Below, piece by piece: positions 18,154-27,449 of a stretch of DNA of 64,000 bases (positions are counted from its first letter, which is position 1; each line of letters begins with the position of its first letter). The translations under genes and the position numbers were made by a program. Origin of the DNA: Cryptosporangium aurantiacum. GTDB taxonomy: Bacteria; Actinomycetota; Actinomycetes; Mycobacteriales; Cryptosporangiaceae. Location: positions 186,001 through 250,000 of the forward strand of contig NZ_FRCS01000012.1 of the NCBI RefSeq assembly GCF_900143005.1, written 5' to 3'. The notes beneath the pieces were generated by a model. It did no database searches. It was given only the letters and a program-made list of their open reading frames with translations, and was not told the origin of the DNA.

Positions 18154-19583
18154 GCTTCACCTCTCGTTACTGCTGTGGGGCGATCGGCCCGGGGCTCGGT
18201 GCCCGGGTCCTCCTCGGCGGACGCCTGCGGCGCAGCGTCCGCGTTGGCCGCTTCGTGCGCGTCGGCGCGCTCCGTGGCGTCCGCATCGGTTTTTGTGCGG
18301 TTCTCCGGGCCCACGGGCCCGGAGAGGTCGTCCGGGTCGGACGGGCCTAACTCGGCGCGTCCGTTCGACCCCTTGGGTTCGGTTTCGTCGCCGGAGAACT
18401 CGGCCAGGCGGTCGAGGTCCTCGAGCGCGTCGAAGTCCTCGAAGCCCGGCGAGTCGCAGCCGGGGTCGGGCAGCCGGAGCGTGAACGTCGAGCCGGACCC
18501 CTCCACGCTCCAGACATCGACGCTACCGCCGTGGTTGGTCGCGATGTGCTTGACGATCGCCAACCCGAGCCCGGTGCCACCGGTTGCCCGCGACCGCGCC
18601 GGGTCGGCGCGGTAGAAGCGCTCGAAGATCCGGTCGAGGTCTGCCTCGCCGATGCCCATGCCCTGGTCGGAGACCGAGATCTCGATCAGGTGGCCGCGCC
18701 GCCGGGTGCCGATCGCGACCCGGGTGCGTTCCGGGCTGTACGTGACCGCGTTCTCCACCAGGTTGACGATCGCGCTGACCAGCTGGTTCTCGTTGCCTTC
18801 GACGATCAGCCCGCGCTCGCCGCCGGAGACGACCGTGATCGACTTGCCCTCGGCCACCGTCCGGGTGCGGTCGACCACCTCGGACACCACCCGGTCCACC
18901 GGCACCGCGACCGGCTCGGGCAGCGGGTCGGCGCCCTGCAGCCGGGACAGCTCGATGAGTTCCTGCACCAGGCGGCCGAGCCGGCCGGACTCGTGGCGGA
19001 TCCGCTCCGCGAACCGCTGGATGGCTGCCGGGTCGTCGACGGCGTCGAGCATCGCTTCGGCCAGCAGCGAGAGCGCGCCGACCGGCGTCTTGAGCTCGTG
19101 GCTGACGTTGGCGACGAAGTCGCGGCGAACGTTGGCCAGCCGGTGCGACTCGGTGACGTCCTCGACCTGCATCACGGCGTGGCCGCTGACGCCGAGCGGG
19201 GCGGCCCGGACCCGAACCCCCAACGGTTCCAGGCCGCGCCCGCGCGGCAGCTCTACCTCGGTTTCCCGCACCTCACCGATCTGCCGAACCTGTCGACTGA
19301 AGGCGCGAAGTACCGAATGTCCGATCCGACCGTCCCGGACAACCCCTAGCCTACGTGCCGCAGGGTTCGCGAGCACGACATCATCGCGTGGATCCAGAAC
19401 AACTACGCCAATTCCTAGGGCATCGAGGCTCCGGCGGGCCAGATCGAGGTCCAACGCGGTCACCGGAGGGGCCGGCGTCTCCGGCCGCGATGGACGCCGG
19501 GTAGCGGCGAACACGGCAATCCCGATCACCGCGCCGAAGAGCACAGCCGGAACGCCGATGAGCAGCGCCGATACGAGATCCAC
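18150..19583 (-). CDS. senX3: Sensor histidine kinase SenX3
   Basis: 477 residues. One N-terminal membrane span (LVSALLIGVPAVLFGAVIGI), a PAS-like domain (about 50-145), HisKA with H162 in FVANVSHELKTPVG, and HATPase with N box (NLVENAVTY), G1 (DQGMGIG) and G2 (GGTGLGLAIVKHI). A disordered, acidic C-terminal tail of about 90 residues follows. The start is uncertain: GTG 19583 fits the membrane span best but has no Shine-Dalgarno, so a leaderless message is possible. It is divergent from phoU, whose product modulates this kinase with Pst in related systems. Confidence 0.93.
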   Translation of the reverse strand: MDLVSALLIGVPAVLFGAVIGIAVFAATRRPSRPETPAPPVTALDLDLARRSLDALGIGVVVLDPRDDVVLANPAARRLGVVRDGRIGHSVLRAFSRQVRQIGEVRETEVELPRGRGLEPLGVRVRAAPLGVSGHAVMQVEDVTESHRLANVRRDFVANVSHELKTPVGALSLLAEAMLDAVDDPAAIQRFAERIRHESGRLGRLVQELIELSRLQGADPLPEPVAVPVDRVVSEVVDRTRTVAEGKSITVVSGGERGLIVEGNENQLVSAIVNLVENAVTYSPERTRVAIGTRRRGHLIEISVSDQGMGIGEADLDRIFERFYRADPARSRATGGTGLGLAIVKHIATNHGGSVDVWSVEGSGSTFTLRLPDPGCDSPGFEDFDALEDLDRLAEFSGDETEPKGSNGRAELGPSDPDDLSGPVGPENRTKTDADATERADAHEAANADAAPQASAEEDPGTEPRADRPTAVTRGEA

Positions 19584-19765
19584 GGCAACGATCGTAAGAG
19601 GCGCACCGTCCGTCGTGACCCTAACGTGACCGCCTGACCGAAATCTGCGGCAGCTGTTCACCGGAAAGCCGCCCAACCTTCAGGGGATCGACATCGGTGG
19701 GGAAAGCCGCGCGGGCTCCCCGACCACTAACGTCGGAGAAACTGTGGTTACCCCTCGGAGTTTTC

Positions 19766-20416
19766 ATGCGTGACTCGTTCCACGGCGAGCTCTCGAAGAT
19801 CAACGAGATCCTCGTCCGGATGACCGACCTTGCCCGCGTGGCGATGGATTCGGCGACGACCGCGCTGCTCACGTCCGACCTCCGGCTCGCCGAAGCGGTG
19901 ATCTCCGGCGACGCTCAGATCGACGCGCTCCACCGCGAACTGGAGGAGCGCTCGATGGATCTCCTGGCGCGCCAGCAGCCGGTCGCGGTCGACCTGCGGA
20001 CGATCATCGGCGGGCTGCGGATGGTCTCGTCGCTGGAGCGGATGGGCGACCTGGCCCGGCACGTCGCGACGATCGCTCGGATGCGCTACCCGGATTGTGC
20101 GGTTCCGGCCGATCTCAAGCCGATTTTCGCCGAGGCGGCACAGGTGGCCGACAAGCTCGTCGTCAAAACCCGGGACGTGTTGGTCGAGCGAGATGTGTCA
20201 CTCGCGGCCGAGATCGCCAAGGACGACGACCGGATGGACGAGCTTCATCGGGAACTGTTTGCCCGGGTTTTGGACGACAACTGGTCCCACGGCATGGAGG
20301 CAGCGATCGACGTGACGCTGCTCGGACGGTTCTACGAGCGATACGCGGACCACGCGGTGTCGCTGGCCAGGCGGATGGTTCAACTGGTGACGGGTGTGCT
20401 GCCGACCAACGCCTGA
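19766..20416 (+). CDS. phoU: Phosphate signalling protein PhoU (copy 1)
   Basis: 216-residue PhoU, two three-helix bundles with the metal-binding E/D-x3-D repeats (LERMGDLARHVA and FYERYADHAVSLARRM). The start ATG 19766 (MRDSFHGEL) has CGGAG eight bases upstream; an upstream TTG-type start is rejected. It is divergent from senX3 with about 180 bases between. PhoU normally links Pst transport to the histidine kinase and represses the Pho regulon when phosphate is ample. Two further copies lie at 42.2-43.7 kb. Confidence 0.93.
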   Translation: MRDSFHGELSKINEILVRMTDLARVAMDSATTALLTSDLRLAEAVISGDAQIDALHRELEERSMDLLARQQPVAVDLRTIIGGLRMVSSLERMGDLARHVATIARMRYPDCAVPADLKPIFAEAAQVADKLVVKTRDVLVERDVSLAAEIAKDDDRMDELHRELFARVLDDNWSHGMEAAIDVTLLGRFYERYADHAVSLARRMVQLVTGVLPTNA

Positions 20417-20433
20417 GGAAGAATGCGGTCGTG

Positions 20434-21132
20434 ATGGCCGCACGAACGCACCTGGATCGTCTCGCCAACCCGGAGACCTGGTCGACCACGCTCGCCGGGA
20501 TCCTCTTCGATCTCGACGGCACGTTGGTCGACTCCACAGCGGTCGTGGAGCGACAGTGGTGGACGTTCCTCGACTGGTACGGGCTTCCCGCCGAGGCGTT
20601 CCCAGAGCCGTTGCACGGCAAGCGCGCCGAGGACCACATCCGCGGTCTGCTCCCGGACGACCAGGTGGCCGACGCCGTGGCACGCCTCTCGGCGCTGGAG
20701 GCCACTGACATCGCGGGCGTGACGGCCGTTCCCGGCGCCGCCACGCTGCTGGACGCGGTCGCCGGGGTGGTGCCCTGGGGGATCGTGACCAGCGGTACCT
20801 ACGAGGTCGCCACGGCGCGGCTCGCCGCCGCGGGGTTACCGACGCCCGGCGTGCTGGTGACCGCGGAGGACGTGCGCGCCGGTAAGCCGGACCCGGAGCC
20901 CTACCTGATCGGCCTGGAGCGGCTGGGCGCCGCCGGGCCGGTGGTCGTGTTCGAGGATGCGCCGGCCGGCATCCGCTCCGGGCGGGAGGCGGGGTGCCCG
21001 GTCGTCGCGGTGACCACGTCCCACCCGGCCGCCGACCTGGCCGAGGCCGACGTCGTGGTCCCCGACCTGACCGCGATAGCCCTGACCGCCCCCGCGAGGG
21101 ACGACAGCGCGGTCCTCACCGCAGCACGGTGA
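20434..21132 (+). CDS. HAD-IA family sugar/glycerol phosphatase-like hydrolase
   Basis: 232-residue HAD hydrolase with cap domain. Motif I is ILFDLDGTLVDST, motif II VTSGTYE, motif III the Lys of RAGKPDPEPY, and motif IV VFEDAPAGIRSGREAG. This EDAPAG pattern is typical of the beta-phosphoglucomutase and sugar/glycerol-phosphatase branch. ATG 20434 (or GTG 20431) follows GAGGAAG; it is 17 bases after phoU, so probably in the same transcript. Substrate unknown, probably a small sugar phosphate. Confidence 0.88.
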   Translation: MAARTHLDRLANPETWSTTLAGILFDLDGTLVDSTAVVERQWWTFLDWYGLPAEAFPEPLHGKRAEDHIRGLLPDDQVADAVARLSALEATDIAGVTAVPGAATLLDAVAGVVPWGIVTSGTYEVATARLAAAGLPTPGVLVTAEDVRAGKPDPEPYLIGLERLGAAGPVVVFEDAPAGIRSGREAGCPVVAVTTSHPAADLAEADVVVPDLTAIALTAPARDDSAVLTAAR

Positions 21133-21182
21133 TTCACGCGAAACCGGCCTCTAAGCGGCGCTTAGAGGCGGTTTCGCGTGAA
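21133..21182. terminator. Bidirectional terminator between convergent genes
   Basis: Long inverted repeat directly after the HAD stop codon: TTCACGCGAAACCG and CGGTTTCGCGTGAA as outer arms, then CCTCTAAGC and GCTTAGAGG, with a single bulged G. It separates the HAD hydrolase from the convergent gpmA. Confidence 0.75.
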
Positions 21183-21191
21183 CGTGCGTCT

Positions 21192-21947
21192 TCAGCGGCC
21201 TTGGTTCGCGACGGCGGCGGCTGCGGCCTTGGCTGCCTCGGGGTCCAGGTAGGTGCCGCCGGGGTTGGTGGGCTTCAGGTCGGCGTCCAGGTCGTAACGC
21301 AGCGGGATACCCGTCGGGATGTTCAGACCGGCGATCGCCTCGTCGCTGATCCCGTCCAGGTGCTTCACGAACGCCCGCAGCGAGTTGCCGTGCGCCGCGA
21401 CCAGCACGGTCTTCCCCGCCTGCAGGTCCGGGACGATCGAGTCGTACCAGTACGGCAGCGCTCGGACCAGCACGTCCTTCAGGCACTCCGTACGCGGCCT
21501 GACCTCCGGCGGCAGCGCGGTGTACTGCGCGTCACCGAACTGCGACCACTCGTCGTCCACGTCGATCGGCGGCGGCGGCGTGTCGTACGAGCGACGCCAG
21601 AGCATGAACTGCTCCTCGCCGAACTCCTCGAGGGTCTGCTTCTTGTTCTTGCCCTGCAGAGCGCCGTAGTGCCGCTCGTTCAGACGCCAGCTGCGGGTGA
21701 CTGGGATCCACAGCCGGTCGAGGACGTCCAGCGTGAGGATTGACGTCCGGATGGCCCGGCGCAGCACCGAGGTGTGCAGGACGTCCGGCAGCAGCCCGGC
21801 GTCCTTCAGCAGCTCACCGCCGCGCCGTGCCTCGTCCTCGCCCTTGGCCGTGAGGTCGACGTCGACCCATCCGGTGAACAGGTTCTTCGCGTTCCACTCG
21901 CTCTCGCCGTGGCGGAGCAGAACCAGGGTTCCGATCGCTGCACTCAT
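21192..21947 (-). CDS. gpmA: 2,3-bisphosphoglycerate-dependent phosphoglycerate mutase
   Basis: Glycolytic enzyme interconverting 3- and 2-phosphoglycerate; 251 residues. The catalytic signature [19 protein letters not shown] contains the phospho-His, and [14 protein letters not shown] and [17 protein letters not shown] carry the other active residues. In mycobacteria gpm1 lies between mshA and senX3, as here (with extra genes between). Start ATG 21947. Convergent with the HAD hydrolase. Confidence 0.96.
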   Translation of the reverse strand: MSAAIGTLVLLRHGESEWNAKNLFTGWVDVDLTAKGEDEARRGGELLKDAGLLPDVLHTSVLRRAIRTSILTLDVLDRLWIPVTRSWRLNERHYGALQGKNKKQTLEEFGEEQFMLWRRSYDTPPPPIDVDDEWSQFGDAQYTALPPEVRPRTECLKDVLVRALPYWYDSIVPDLQAGKTVLVAAHGNSLRAFVKHLDGISDEAIAGLNIPTGIPLRYDLDADLKPTNPGGTYLDPEAAKAAAAAVANQGR

Positions 21948-21971
21948 GACGAACAGCCTGCCAGACCTCCG

Positions 21972-24959
21972 TCAGGACTCCGCGTGCACCACCGAGATGG
22001 AGTACGGCGGCAGCTTCACCTTCGACGAGGATTGGTGGGTCTTGGTCGGCGGGAAGCTCTTCTTCGGCTTACCACCGTTCTCCTTGGTAGGCCCTGGCTC
22101 CCAGTCGTAGTGCTCGCTCGAGTACTGGTACATGTGGTACGGCCCGCTCAGGTCGCCACCGGTGGCCTTCAGCTCGACCGTGACTTCCTTCTTCGGGTCC
22201 TTGTTGATCAGCAGGATCGAGATCTTGCCGTCCGGTCGCCGCACCGCCCACGAGGTGACCTGCGGGTTCCCGTCCGCCAGCTTCAGGTCCGACTTCGCCT
22301 TCAGCATCTGGTGCTTCTCGTTACCCGGCTTCACCCAGTGGCGGGTCACTAACTGCGCCGCGTAGTACCCGACCAGCGGCCGGATCTCGAAGTTGTCGTG
22401 GAACTGCAGCATCATCAGGTTGCCGTACGTGTCGCACGGCTCGCCCTCTTTCTCCTGGAACACCCAGTTCGGTTCCAGCCCGTAGAAGTAGCTGGTGTGG
22501 CCACCGACCTCCAGGTGCATCGCCGCGGTCTCGACGTTGACGATCGCGCCGGGGAACTCCAGCTCCACCTGGCCGGCGAACGACGAGTAGCCGTACTCGG
22601 TGATCACCATCGGTACGTCCCGTGGCAGGCCGTTCTTGTACTGCTTCTCGATCTGCTCGTAGAACAGCTTCGGGTGCTCCGCGATCTGCTTGTCGTGCTT
22701 ACCGCAGACGTCGTCGAACGGGTACCACTCAAACGAGAAGAAGTCGAAGTCCTCCATGCGGTTGTTGCCCTTGAGGTACTTCACGAACCGGCTGGTCCAC
22801 GCGTTGTCGCCGTTCTCGTCCCGCCAGTGAATCCAGTCCGGGATGACGGTCTGGTAGCCGGGACCGCCCATCTCGATCTTCGGGTCGACTTCCTTGATCG
22901 CGTCGGCGACCTGCATGTAGAGCTGCGCGTAGTCCTCCGGCGTCGCCAGCTGACCGTCGGGCTCCTCACCCATCTCCACCTGGAAGAACGGGTACTTCTT
23001 CTTCTTCAGGTACCGCATCAGCGCAGCCGCGTCGTCCGGGATGCCGTAGAGCACCGGCACCGGGATCATCATCGGCTCGTTGTTCGTCAGCCCGCTGGCG
23101 TAGGTGCGCTCGAAGCTCGCGTGCTCGTAGTCCTTGTCCATGTCCGAGGCGCGGTGCCACGGGTCGGTGGACGAGACCCAGGTCGGCGACTGCTCCTGGT
23201 CCTTGCGGTGGACGATGTGGTCGACGAACGAACCGTCCTTCGTGTAACCGATGGAGAGCTCACGCACCGAGTAACCGAGCGAGTCGCGGATGTCGGAGGA
23301 GCCGGACGGTCCGGTGCCGGAGCCCTCGGACATCACGATGCGGATGAACTGCGCACTCACCGGCGAGTCGGCCACCGTGACGGTCTGCTTGCCGCCGGTT
23401 CCGGTGTGCGACGCGTTCGGGAAGTCCTTCCAGTTGGCGGTCGGGTGCGAGGGGTGAATCGCGTCGTTGCTCCCGTGCCAGTACTGGACCTTGAACTTCT
23501 TCGCGTACGGGTCGCCCCAGTTGATCGTGATGTCCTGCACCGGCTTCTCGTAGCCGAGGCCGATCATGATCCACTGCTCGTGCTCGGTGCTCGGCTTCTT
23601 GGTGTAGTGCGGATCCAGGTACGGATTGCTCTTCCAGAAGCTGTCCGGGTCACCGTCGGTGATCTTGGCGAACGCGTCGTTGTTGGCCTGGTCGATCGTG
23701 TTGCCGCGGCGGGGCAGGTGGAAGCCGTACGAAACGCCGGCGTCCTTCTCGATCGTGTCGCTGGAGGTCCAGTAGCCCTCCTTCTTCGCCGCGTTGCTCC
23801 AACTGCCGACCGGATTCCAGTGCCAAGCCTTGACGCCGAGCTCGGTACGGAGCCGGTAGCTGATCGCGCCCCAGCCGGCCGACTTCATCGCGGTGATGTT
23901 CTTCTGCGTCCAGACCTTGGCGATCTCACCGCCTTCCAGGCCGTCGACGCCTGCCCCGAGCTGCTTGTGCGGCTGGAACTCGTTGATCTTCTCGTTCAGC
24001 GCGACCGTCACGGTGCCGTCGGCGGAGCCGCTCAACAGGTGGAGCGGCGGCCGGACGTTGCTGTCCGCGGCTGCCAGCACGACGACGAGAGCCGCCGCGG
24101 CCAGCGAGATGATCTTCGGGCGCTGCCAGAGCGGGCGCACGTCGGGGAGCTTGCGAGCACCGTCGCGACCCCGGCGGTGACCACCGCCGTGGATCGGCGT
24201 GCCGCCCGGGCTCACCGGGATGCTGCTGACCGGTGCCGTCTCGGCGCCCGGAGCCCATCCGGCGTCGGCCGTCGCGGCGGCGGAGGGGCCGGCCGACCAG
24301 CCGAGTTCGGTCGGGGGCGGGCCGGGTGGGGCCGACGGCACGGACGCCGGGCCGCTGACGGGCCGGGCGCTGCTCACCGGCCGAGCGCCGCTGACGGGCC
24401 GGGCACCGCTGACCGGAGCCGCGGGGCCGCTCACCGGCCGGGCACCACTGACCGGGGCGGCGCCGCTGGTGGGCGCCGACGACCAGTTGTCGCGAGGTTG
24501 CGGGGTCCCGTACTGCGAACCGCCGTACTCGTTGGACCGGCCGTATTCGCCGGCGCGGTATTCCCCACCGCGGTACTGACCGGAAGAACCGTGGTCGGCC
24601 GAGGAGCCGTACTGGCCCGAGGAACCGTACTGGCCGGAGGAGCCGTACTCGGTCGAGGAACCGTACTCGGCCGACCGGCCGTACTCGTTGCCCCGATATT
24701 CGTTGCCGCCGTACTCGTTACCGCGGTATTCGTTCCCGCCGTACTCGTTACCGCGATACGGCTCCGGCGATCCGTACTGGGCCGACGAGGACCCGTACTC
24801 CGTCGCGCCGTACTGACGCGGCGGCATCGGCGCACCGCTCACCGGCGGTACCGGAGGGACGCCTGCGGCACCACCCGCCCGGGGGTCCCACTCGTCGGGC
24901 TGACCATCGTGGTTCCATCCACCAGGCCCGCCGGCTCCGTACTGACCGCCTGCGTTCAC
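21972..24959 (-). CDS. Membrane-anchored clan-A-like glycoside hydrolase with discoidin domain
   Basis: 995 residues. Part 1 (1-260) is cytoplasmic and disordered, with EYG-type repeats (GGNEYRGNEYGG) and then PVSGARPVSG repeats. One membrane span follows near 290-310 (IISLAAAALVVVLAAADS). The exterior part has a discoidin/CBM32-like region (WIMIGLGYEKPVQDITINWG) set before a TIM-barrel-like region with candidate acid/base FFQVEMGEEPDGQ and nucleophile PMVITEYGYSS, then a beta C-terminus. GTG 24959 has AGGGAGC upstream; starts further out lack support. Probably acts on cell-surface polysaccharide; family and substrate are not certain. Confidence 0.72.
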   Translation of the reverse strand: MNAGGQYGAGGPGGWNHDGQPDEWDPRAGGAAGVPPVPPVSGAPMPPRQYGATEYGSSSAQYGSPEPYRGNEYGGNEYRGNEYGGNEYRGNEYGRSAEYGSSTEYGSSGQYGSSGQYGSSADHGSSGQYRGGEYRAGEYGRSNEYGGSQYGTPQPRDNWSSAPTSGAAPVSGARPVSGPAAPVSGARPVSGARPVSSARPVSGPASVPSAPPGPPPTELGWSAGPSAAATADAGWAPGAETAPVSSIPVSPGGTPIHGGGHRRGRDGARKLPDVRPLWQRPKIISLAAAALVVVLAAADSNVRPPLHLLSGSADGTVTVALNEKINEFQPHKQLGAGVDGLEGGEIAKVWTQKNITAMKSAGWGAISYRLRTELGVKAWHWNPVGSWSNAAKKEGYWTSSDTIEKDAGVSYGFHLPRRGNTIDQANNDAFAKITDGDPDSFWKSNPYLDPHYTKKPSTEHEQWIMIGLGYEKPVQDITINWGDPYAKKFKVQYWHGSNDAIHPSHPTANWKDFPNASHTGTGGKQTVTVADSPVSAQFIRIVMSEGSGTGPSGSSDIRDSLGYSVRELSIGYTKDGSFVDHIVHRKDQEQSPTWVSSTDPWHRASDMDKDYEHASFERTYASGLTNNEPMMIPVPVLYGIPDDAAALMRYLKKKKYPFFQVEMGEEPDGQLATPEDYAQLYMQVADAIKEVDPKIEMGGPGYQTVIPDWIHWRDENGDNAWTSRFVKYLKGNNRMEDFDFFSFEWYPFDDVCGKHDKQIAEHPKLFYEQIEKQYKNGLPRDVPMVITEYGYSSFAGQVELEFPGAIVNVETAAMHLEVGGHTSYFYGLEPNWVFQEKEGEPCDTYGNLMMLQFHDNFEIRPLVGYYAAQLVTRHWVKPGNEKHQMLKAKSDLKLADGNPQVTSWAVRRPDGKISILLINKDPKKEVTVELKATGGDLSGPYHMYQYSSEHYDWEPGPTKENGGKPKKSFPPTKTHQSSSKVKLPPYSISVVHAES
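24495..24795. repeat. Tandem coding repeats (EYG motif)
   Basis: Degenerate short repeats of the type CCGTACTCGTT with spacers, encoding Glu-Tyr-Gly-Gly/Ser units on the minus strand inside the glycosidase-like gene. Units of 12-15 bases recur more than fifteen times. Boundaries are approximate. Such repeats expand and contract by slippage, so the copy number may differ between strains. Confidence 0.7.
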
Positions 24960-25208
24960 GCTGCTCCCTGCTCGACCGGCAGGGCAACCGTTAACTGTTA
25001 CCCCGTCGAGCGCGATCGTAGGCGCCACACGCCGCAACAAATCCGGCTCTTCACCACACAAAAAGGGTGAATCGCTCACGTTCAGAGCAAATTCTTAGGC
25101 ACTAGCTAAGCATCGTTTAAGAGAACACTCAGGAAGGCGGTTCGGTCACCAAATCACGCCTAACAGGCCTGAATCATCCGCTTATGCAGCCGAACCACGT
25201 ACCCGATC

Positions 25209-26876
25209 TCAGACTTTGGCCTCGTCTTCCGACACCGCGCTGCCACTCCGATGGTCCTTCAGATCCGCAACCCCGGCGGCGGGCGGCTCCGATTCCGCCA
25301 CAGCGTCCCCGCCCGGCTCCGCTGCTTCCGCGCCCGCGGCGCCCCGGCCCGTGTCAGTAGGGGTACGCCGCCGCTTCGGCAGGAACAGGAGCGCGACAAC
25401 GGCTCCGAGCCAGGCCACCACCGCCGAGCCGACGGCGGTCAGGTGCATGGCGTCCACGAAGGCGTCCTTCGCGGATTCGACGAGCGCCAGCGCGGCGGAA
25501 GGCGCCTCACCGGCCAGCCGCCCGGCGGCCTCCAACGCACCACCGATCGACTCCCCCGCGTCGTCGCGCGCTGCCGCAGGCAGCACGTCGACCGCGTCAC
25601 CGAGGTGCGACCGGTACGACGCCGAGAGCAACGACCCCATGATCGCGACGCCGAGCGCCCCACCGACCATCCGCACGGTGTTGTTCACCGCCGACCCGGC
25701 ACCGGCCTTGGTTCGCGGCACCGCCGACATCACGGCCTCGGTCGCCGGGGCCATCGTGTTGCCCATGCCGAAGCCGAGCGCGAACACGATGATCTCGATG
25801 ACCCAGACCGGCGTGTCTCGCCCGACGAACGTGTAGGTGCCGAGCGCGAGCCCGACCAGCGTCATCCCGAACGCGACCACCGCACGGGTGCCGAATCGCT
25901 TCGCCATCTTGGCCGAGCGCGGCGCCGCGAGCGCGATCCCGACCGCCACCGGAACGACCAGGAGCCCGGCCTCGAGGGGCGAGTAGCCCCGGACCGCCTG
26001 CCAGAAGTAGGCGAGGAAGAACGTCGCACCCTGCATCGCGAAGAAGACCAGGCCGAGGCTGACCGCCCCGGCCGAGAACGCGGCGTTCTTGAACAGCGTG
26101 ACGTCCAGTGACGGGTGGCTGCTGCGCGCCTCGACGTAGACGAACAACCCGACCAGCGCGATGCCGCCGAGAATCGGGGCGAGCACCGCCGGAGAGCCCC
26201 ACTCGGTGGTCTCGCCGCCGTGGATGATGCCGTAGACCAGCAGCGACAGGCCGGCGATCGAGAGCAGCACGCCGAACGGGTCGATGCGGCCGGGTGACGG
26301 GTCCTTCGACTCGGGCACCACCAGCGCGATCGCGACGACGCCCACCAGCACGAACGGGACGTTGACCAGGAAGACCGAGCCCCACCAGAAGTGCTCGAGC
26401 AGCAGGCCGCCGGTGACCGGGCCGATCGCGATGCCGATCCCGGAGAAGCTCGCCCAGATGCCGATCGCCTTGCCGCGCTCGGAGGGGTCGAAGACGTTCG
26501 TGATCACCGAGAGCGTCTGCGGCTGCACCATCGCGGCGCCGATGCCCATCAGCGCGCGGGTGGCGATCAGCTGGCCGGGCGTGTCCGCGAACGCGGAGGC
26601 GACCGACGCCAGGCCGAACACGATCATGCCGATGATCAGGAACCGGCGGCGCCCGAAGCGGTCACCCAACACGCCCGCGCTGAACATCAGTCCGGCGAAG
26701 ACCAGCGTGTAGGAGTTGATCGCCCATTCCATCTGGGACTGGGTTGCACCCAGGTCGGCCTGGATGGTCTTCAGCGCGACGTTGAGGATCGTGTTGTCGA
26801 GGATCACGACGAGCAGGCACACCACCAGCACGCCGAGAATCAGCCAACGCCGCCGGTGCACGGTCTCGTTCTCCAC
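25209..26876 (-). CDS. MFS drug exporter, DHA2 (EmrB/QacA) family
   Basis: 14-span major facilitator of 555 residues from GTG 26876. It has the DHA2 hallmarks: LDNTILNVALKTIQ in span 1, DRFGRRR in loop 2-3 (motif A), and RALMGIGAAMVQPQTLSV in span 4-5 (motif B region). A charged C-terminal tail follows. A GTG at 26930 directly after the YbjN stop would add 18 residues, but a promoter-like stretch with a palindromic operator lies over them, so the shorter start is favoured. It probably exports hydrophobic drugs or metabolites by proton antiport. Confidence 0.85.
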   Translation of the reverse strand: MENETVHRRRWLILGVLVVCLLVVILDNTILNVALKTIQADLGATQSQMEWAINSYTLVFAGLMFSAGVLGDRFGRRRFLIIGMIVFGLASVASAFADTPGQLIATRALMGIGAAMVQPQTLSVITNVFDPSERGKAIGIWASFSGIGIAIGPVTGGLLLEHFWWGSVFLVNVPFVLVGVVAIALVVPESKDPSPGRIDPFGVLLSIAGLSLLVYGIIHGGETTEWGSPAVLAPILGGIALVGLFVYVEARSSHPSLDVTLFKNAAFSAGAVSLGLVFFAMQGATFFLAYFWQAVRGYSPLEAGLLVVPVAVGIALAAPRSAKMAKRFGTRAVVAFGMTLVGLALGTYTFVGRDTPVWVIEIIVFALGFGMGNTMAPATEAVMSAVPRTKAGAGSAVNNTVRMVGGALGVAIMGSLLSASYRSHLGDAVDVLPAAARDDAGESIGGALEAAGRLAGEAPSAALALVESAKDAFVDAMHLTAVGSAVVAWLGAVVALLFLPKRRRTPTDTGRGAAGAEAAEPGGDAVAESEPPAAGVADLKDHRSGSAVSEDEAKV

Positions 26877-26884
26877 GTCTCCGA

Positions 26885-26914
26885 ACGCTACTGCGCAATC
26901 ATTGCGCCCTGCAA
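26885..26914 (-). promoter_or_regulatory. Candidate promoter with palindromic operator for the MFS exporter
   Basis: On the minus strand TTGCAG (26914-26909) and TAGCGT (26890-26885) are 18 bases apart. The spacer holds a perfect palindrome, GCGCAAT-C-ATTGCGC at 26893-26907. TAGCGT ends 8 bases before GTG 26876, so the message could be leaderless. A palindrome inside the spacer is typical for TetR or MarR control of exporters. No regulator gene lies beside it. Confidence 0.5.
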
Positions 26915-26930
26915 CTGTTCTGATCGCCAC

Positions 26931-27434
26931 CTAGGCGGGAGCGTCGGAACCTGCCCAGTCGGCGAAGGCTTGGAGGTTGGCGAGCGACTCGCCGCGCTTC
27001 ACGCGCCAGGCCCACTCGCGGCGGATCGCGCTCGGGAACCCGATCTCGAGCATCGTGTTGAAGCTCCCGTCCGAGTACTCCAACACCGCACCGAGGATCC
27101 GGTCGAGCTCGTCCGGCGTCACCGACGACAGCGGCAGTCGCCCGGTGAGATACACGTCACCCGCCTTGTCGATGCTGAACGACACCGCGTACATCCGCGC
27201 GTTCCGGGTCAACAGCCAGGCGTGCAGTTCCTCCCGGTTCTCGTCCGGGTGCCGCATGACGAACGCCTCGACCCGCAGCGAGTGGTCGCCGATCACCAGG
27301 TTCGCGAGCGTCTTCTGCTTCCGTGTCCCGGGCAGCGTGACGACGAAGTCCCCGCCGGGCGTCCGCTCGTACTCGGCGTCCCGGTCCTTCAGGAACTCCT
27401 CGACCAGCGCGGTCAGTTCATCCTTCGTCGCCAC
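26931..27434 (-). CDS. YbjN domain-containing protein
   Basis: 167-residue YbjN-fold protein (LVEEFLKDRDAEYERTPGGD, RVEAFVMRHPDENREELHAW), a fold related to type III secretion chaperones and tRNA-binding adaptors. The same gene follows mshA in mycobacteria (Rv0487). It starts 15 bases after mshA ends and is probably co-transcribed. Function in actinobacteria is unknown; a role as a protein-stability or signalling adaptor is a guess. Confidence 0.85.
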   Translation of the reverse strand: MATKDELTALVEEFLKDRDAEYERTPGGDFVVTLPGTRKQKTLANLVIGDHSLRVEAFVMRHPDENREELHAWLLTRNARMYAVSFSIDKAGDVYLTGRLPLSSVTPDELDRILGAVLEYSDGSFNTMLEIGFPSAIRREWAWRVKRGESLANLQAFADWAGSDAPA

Positions 27435-27449
27435 GCGACCTCCCGAGTG

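Noticed and set aside
22398-25070. 890-codon plus-strand open frame opposite the glycosidase-like gene
   Set aside because: It is the antisense shadow of a gene with clear domains; composition is Val/Arg/Asp-rich as expected from GC-rich complement codons.
24960-25208. c-di-AMP (ydaO-type) riboswitch before the glycosidase-like gene
   Set aside because: Considered because wall-hydrolase genes often carry one, but the 250-base leader lacks recognisable conserved elements.
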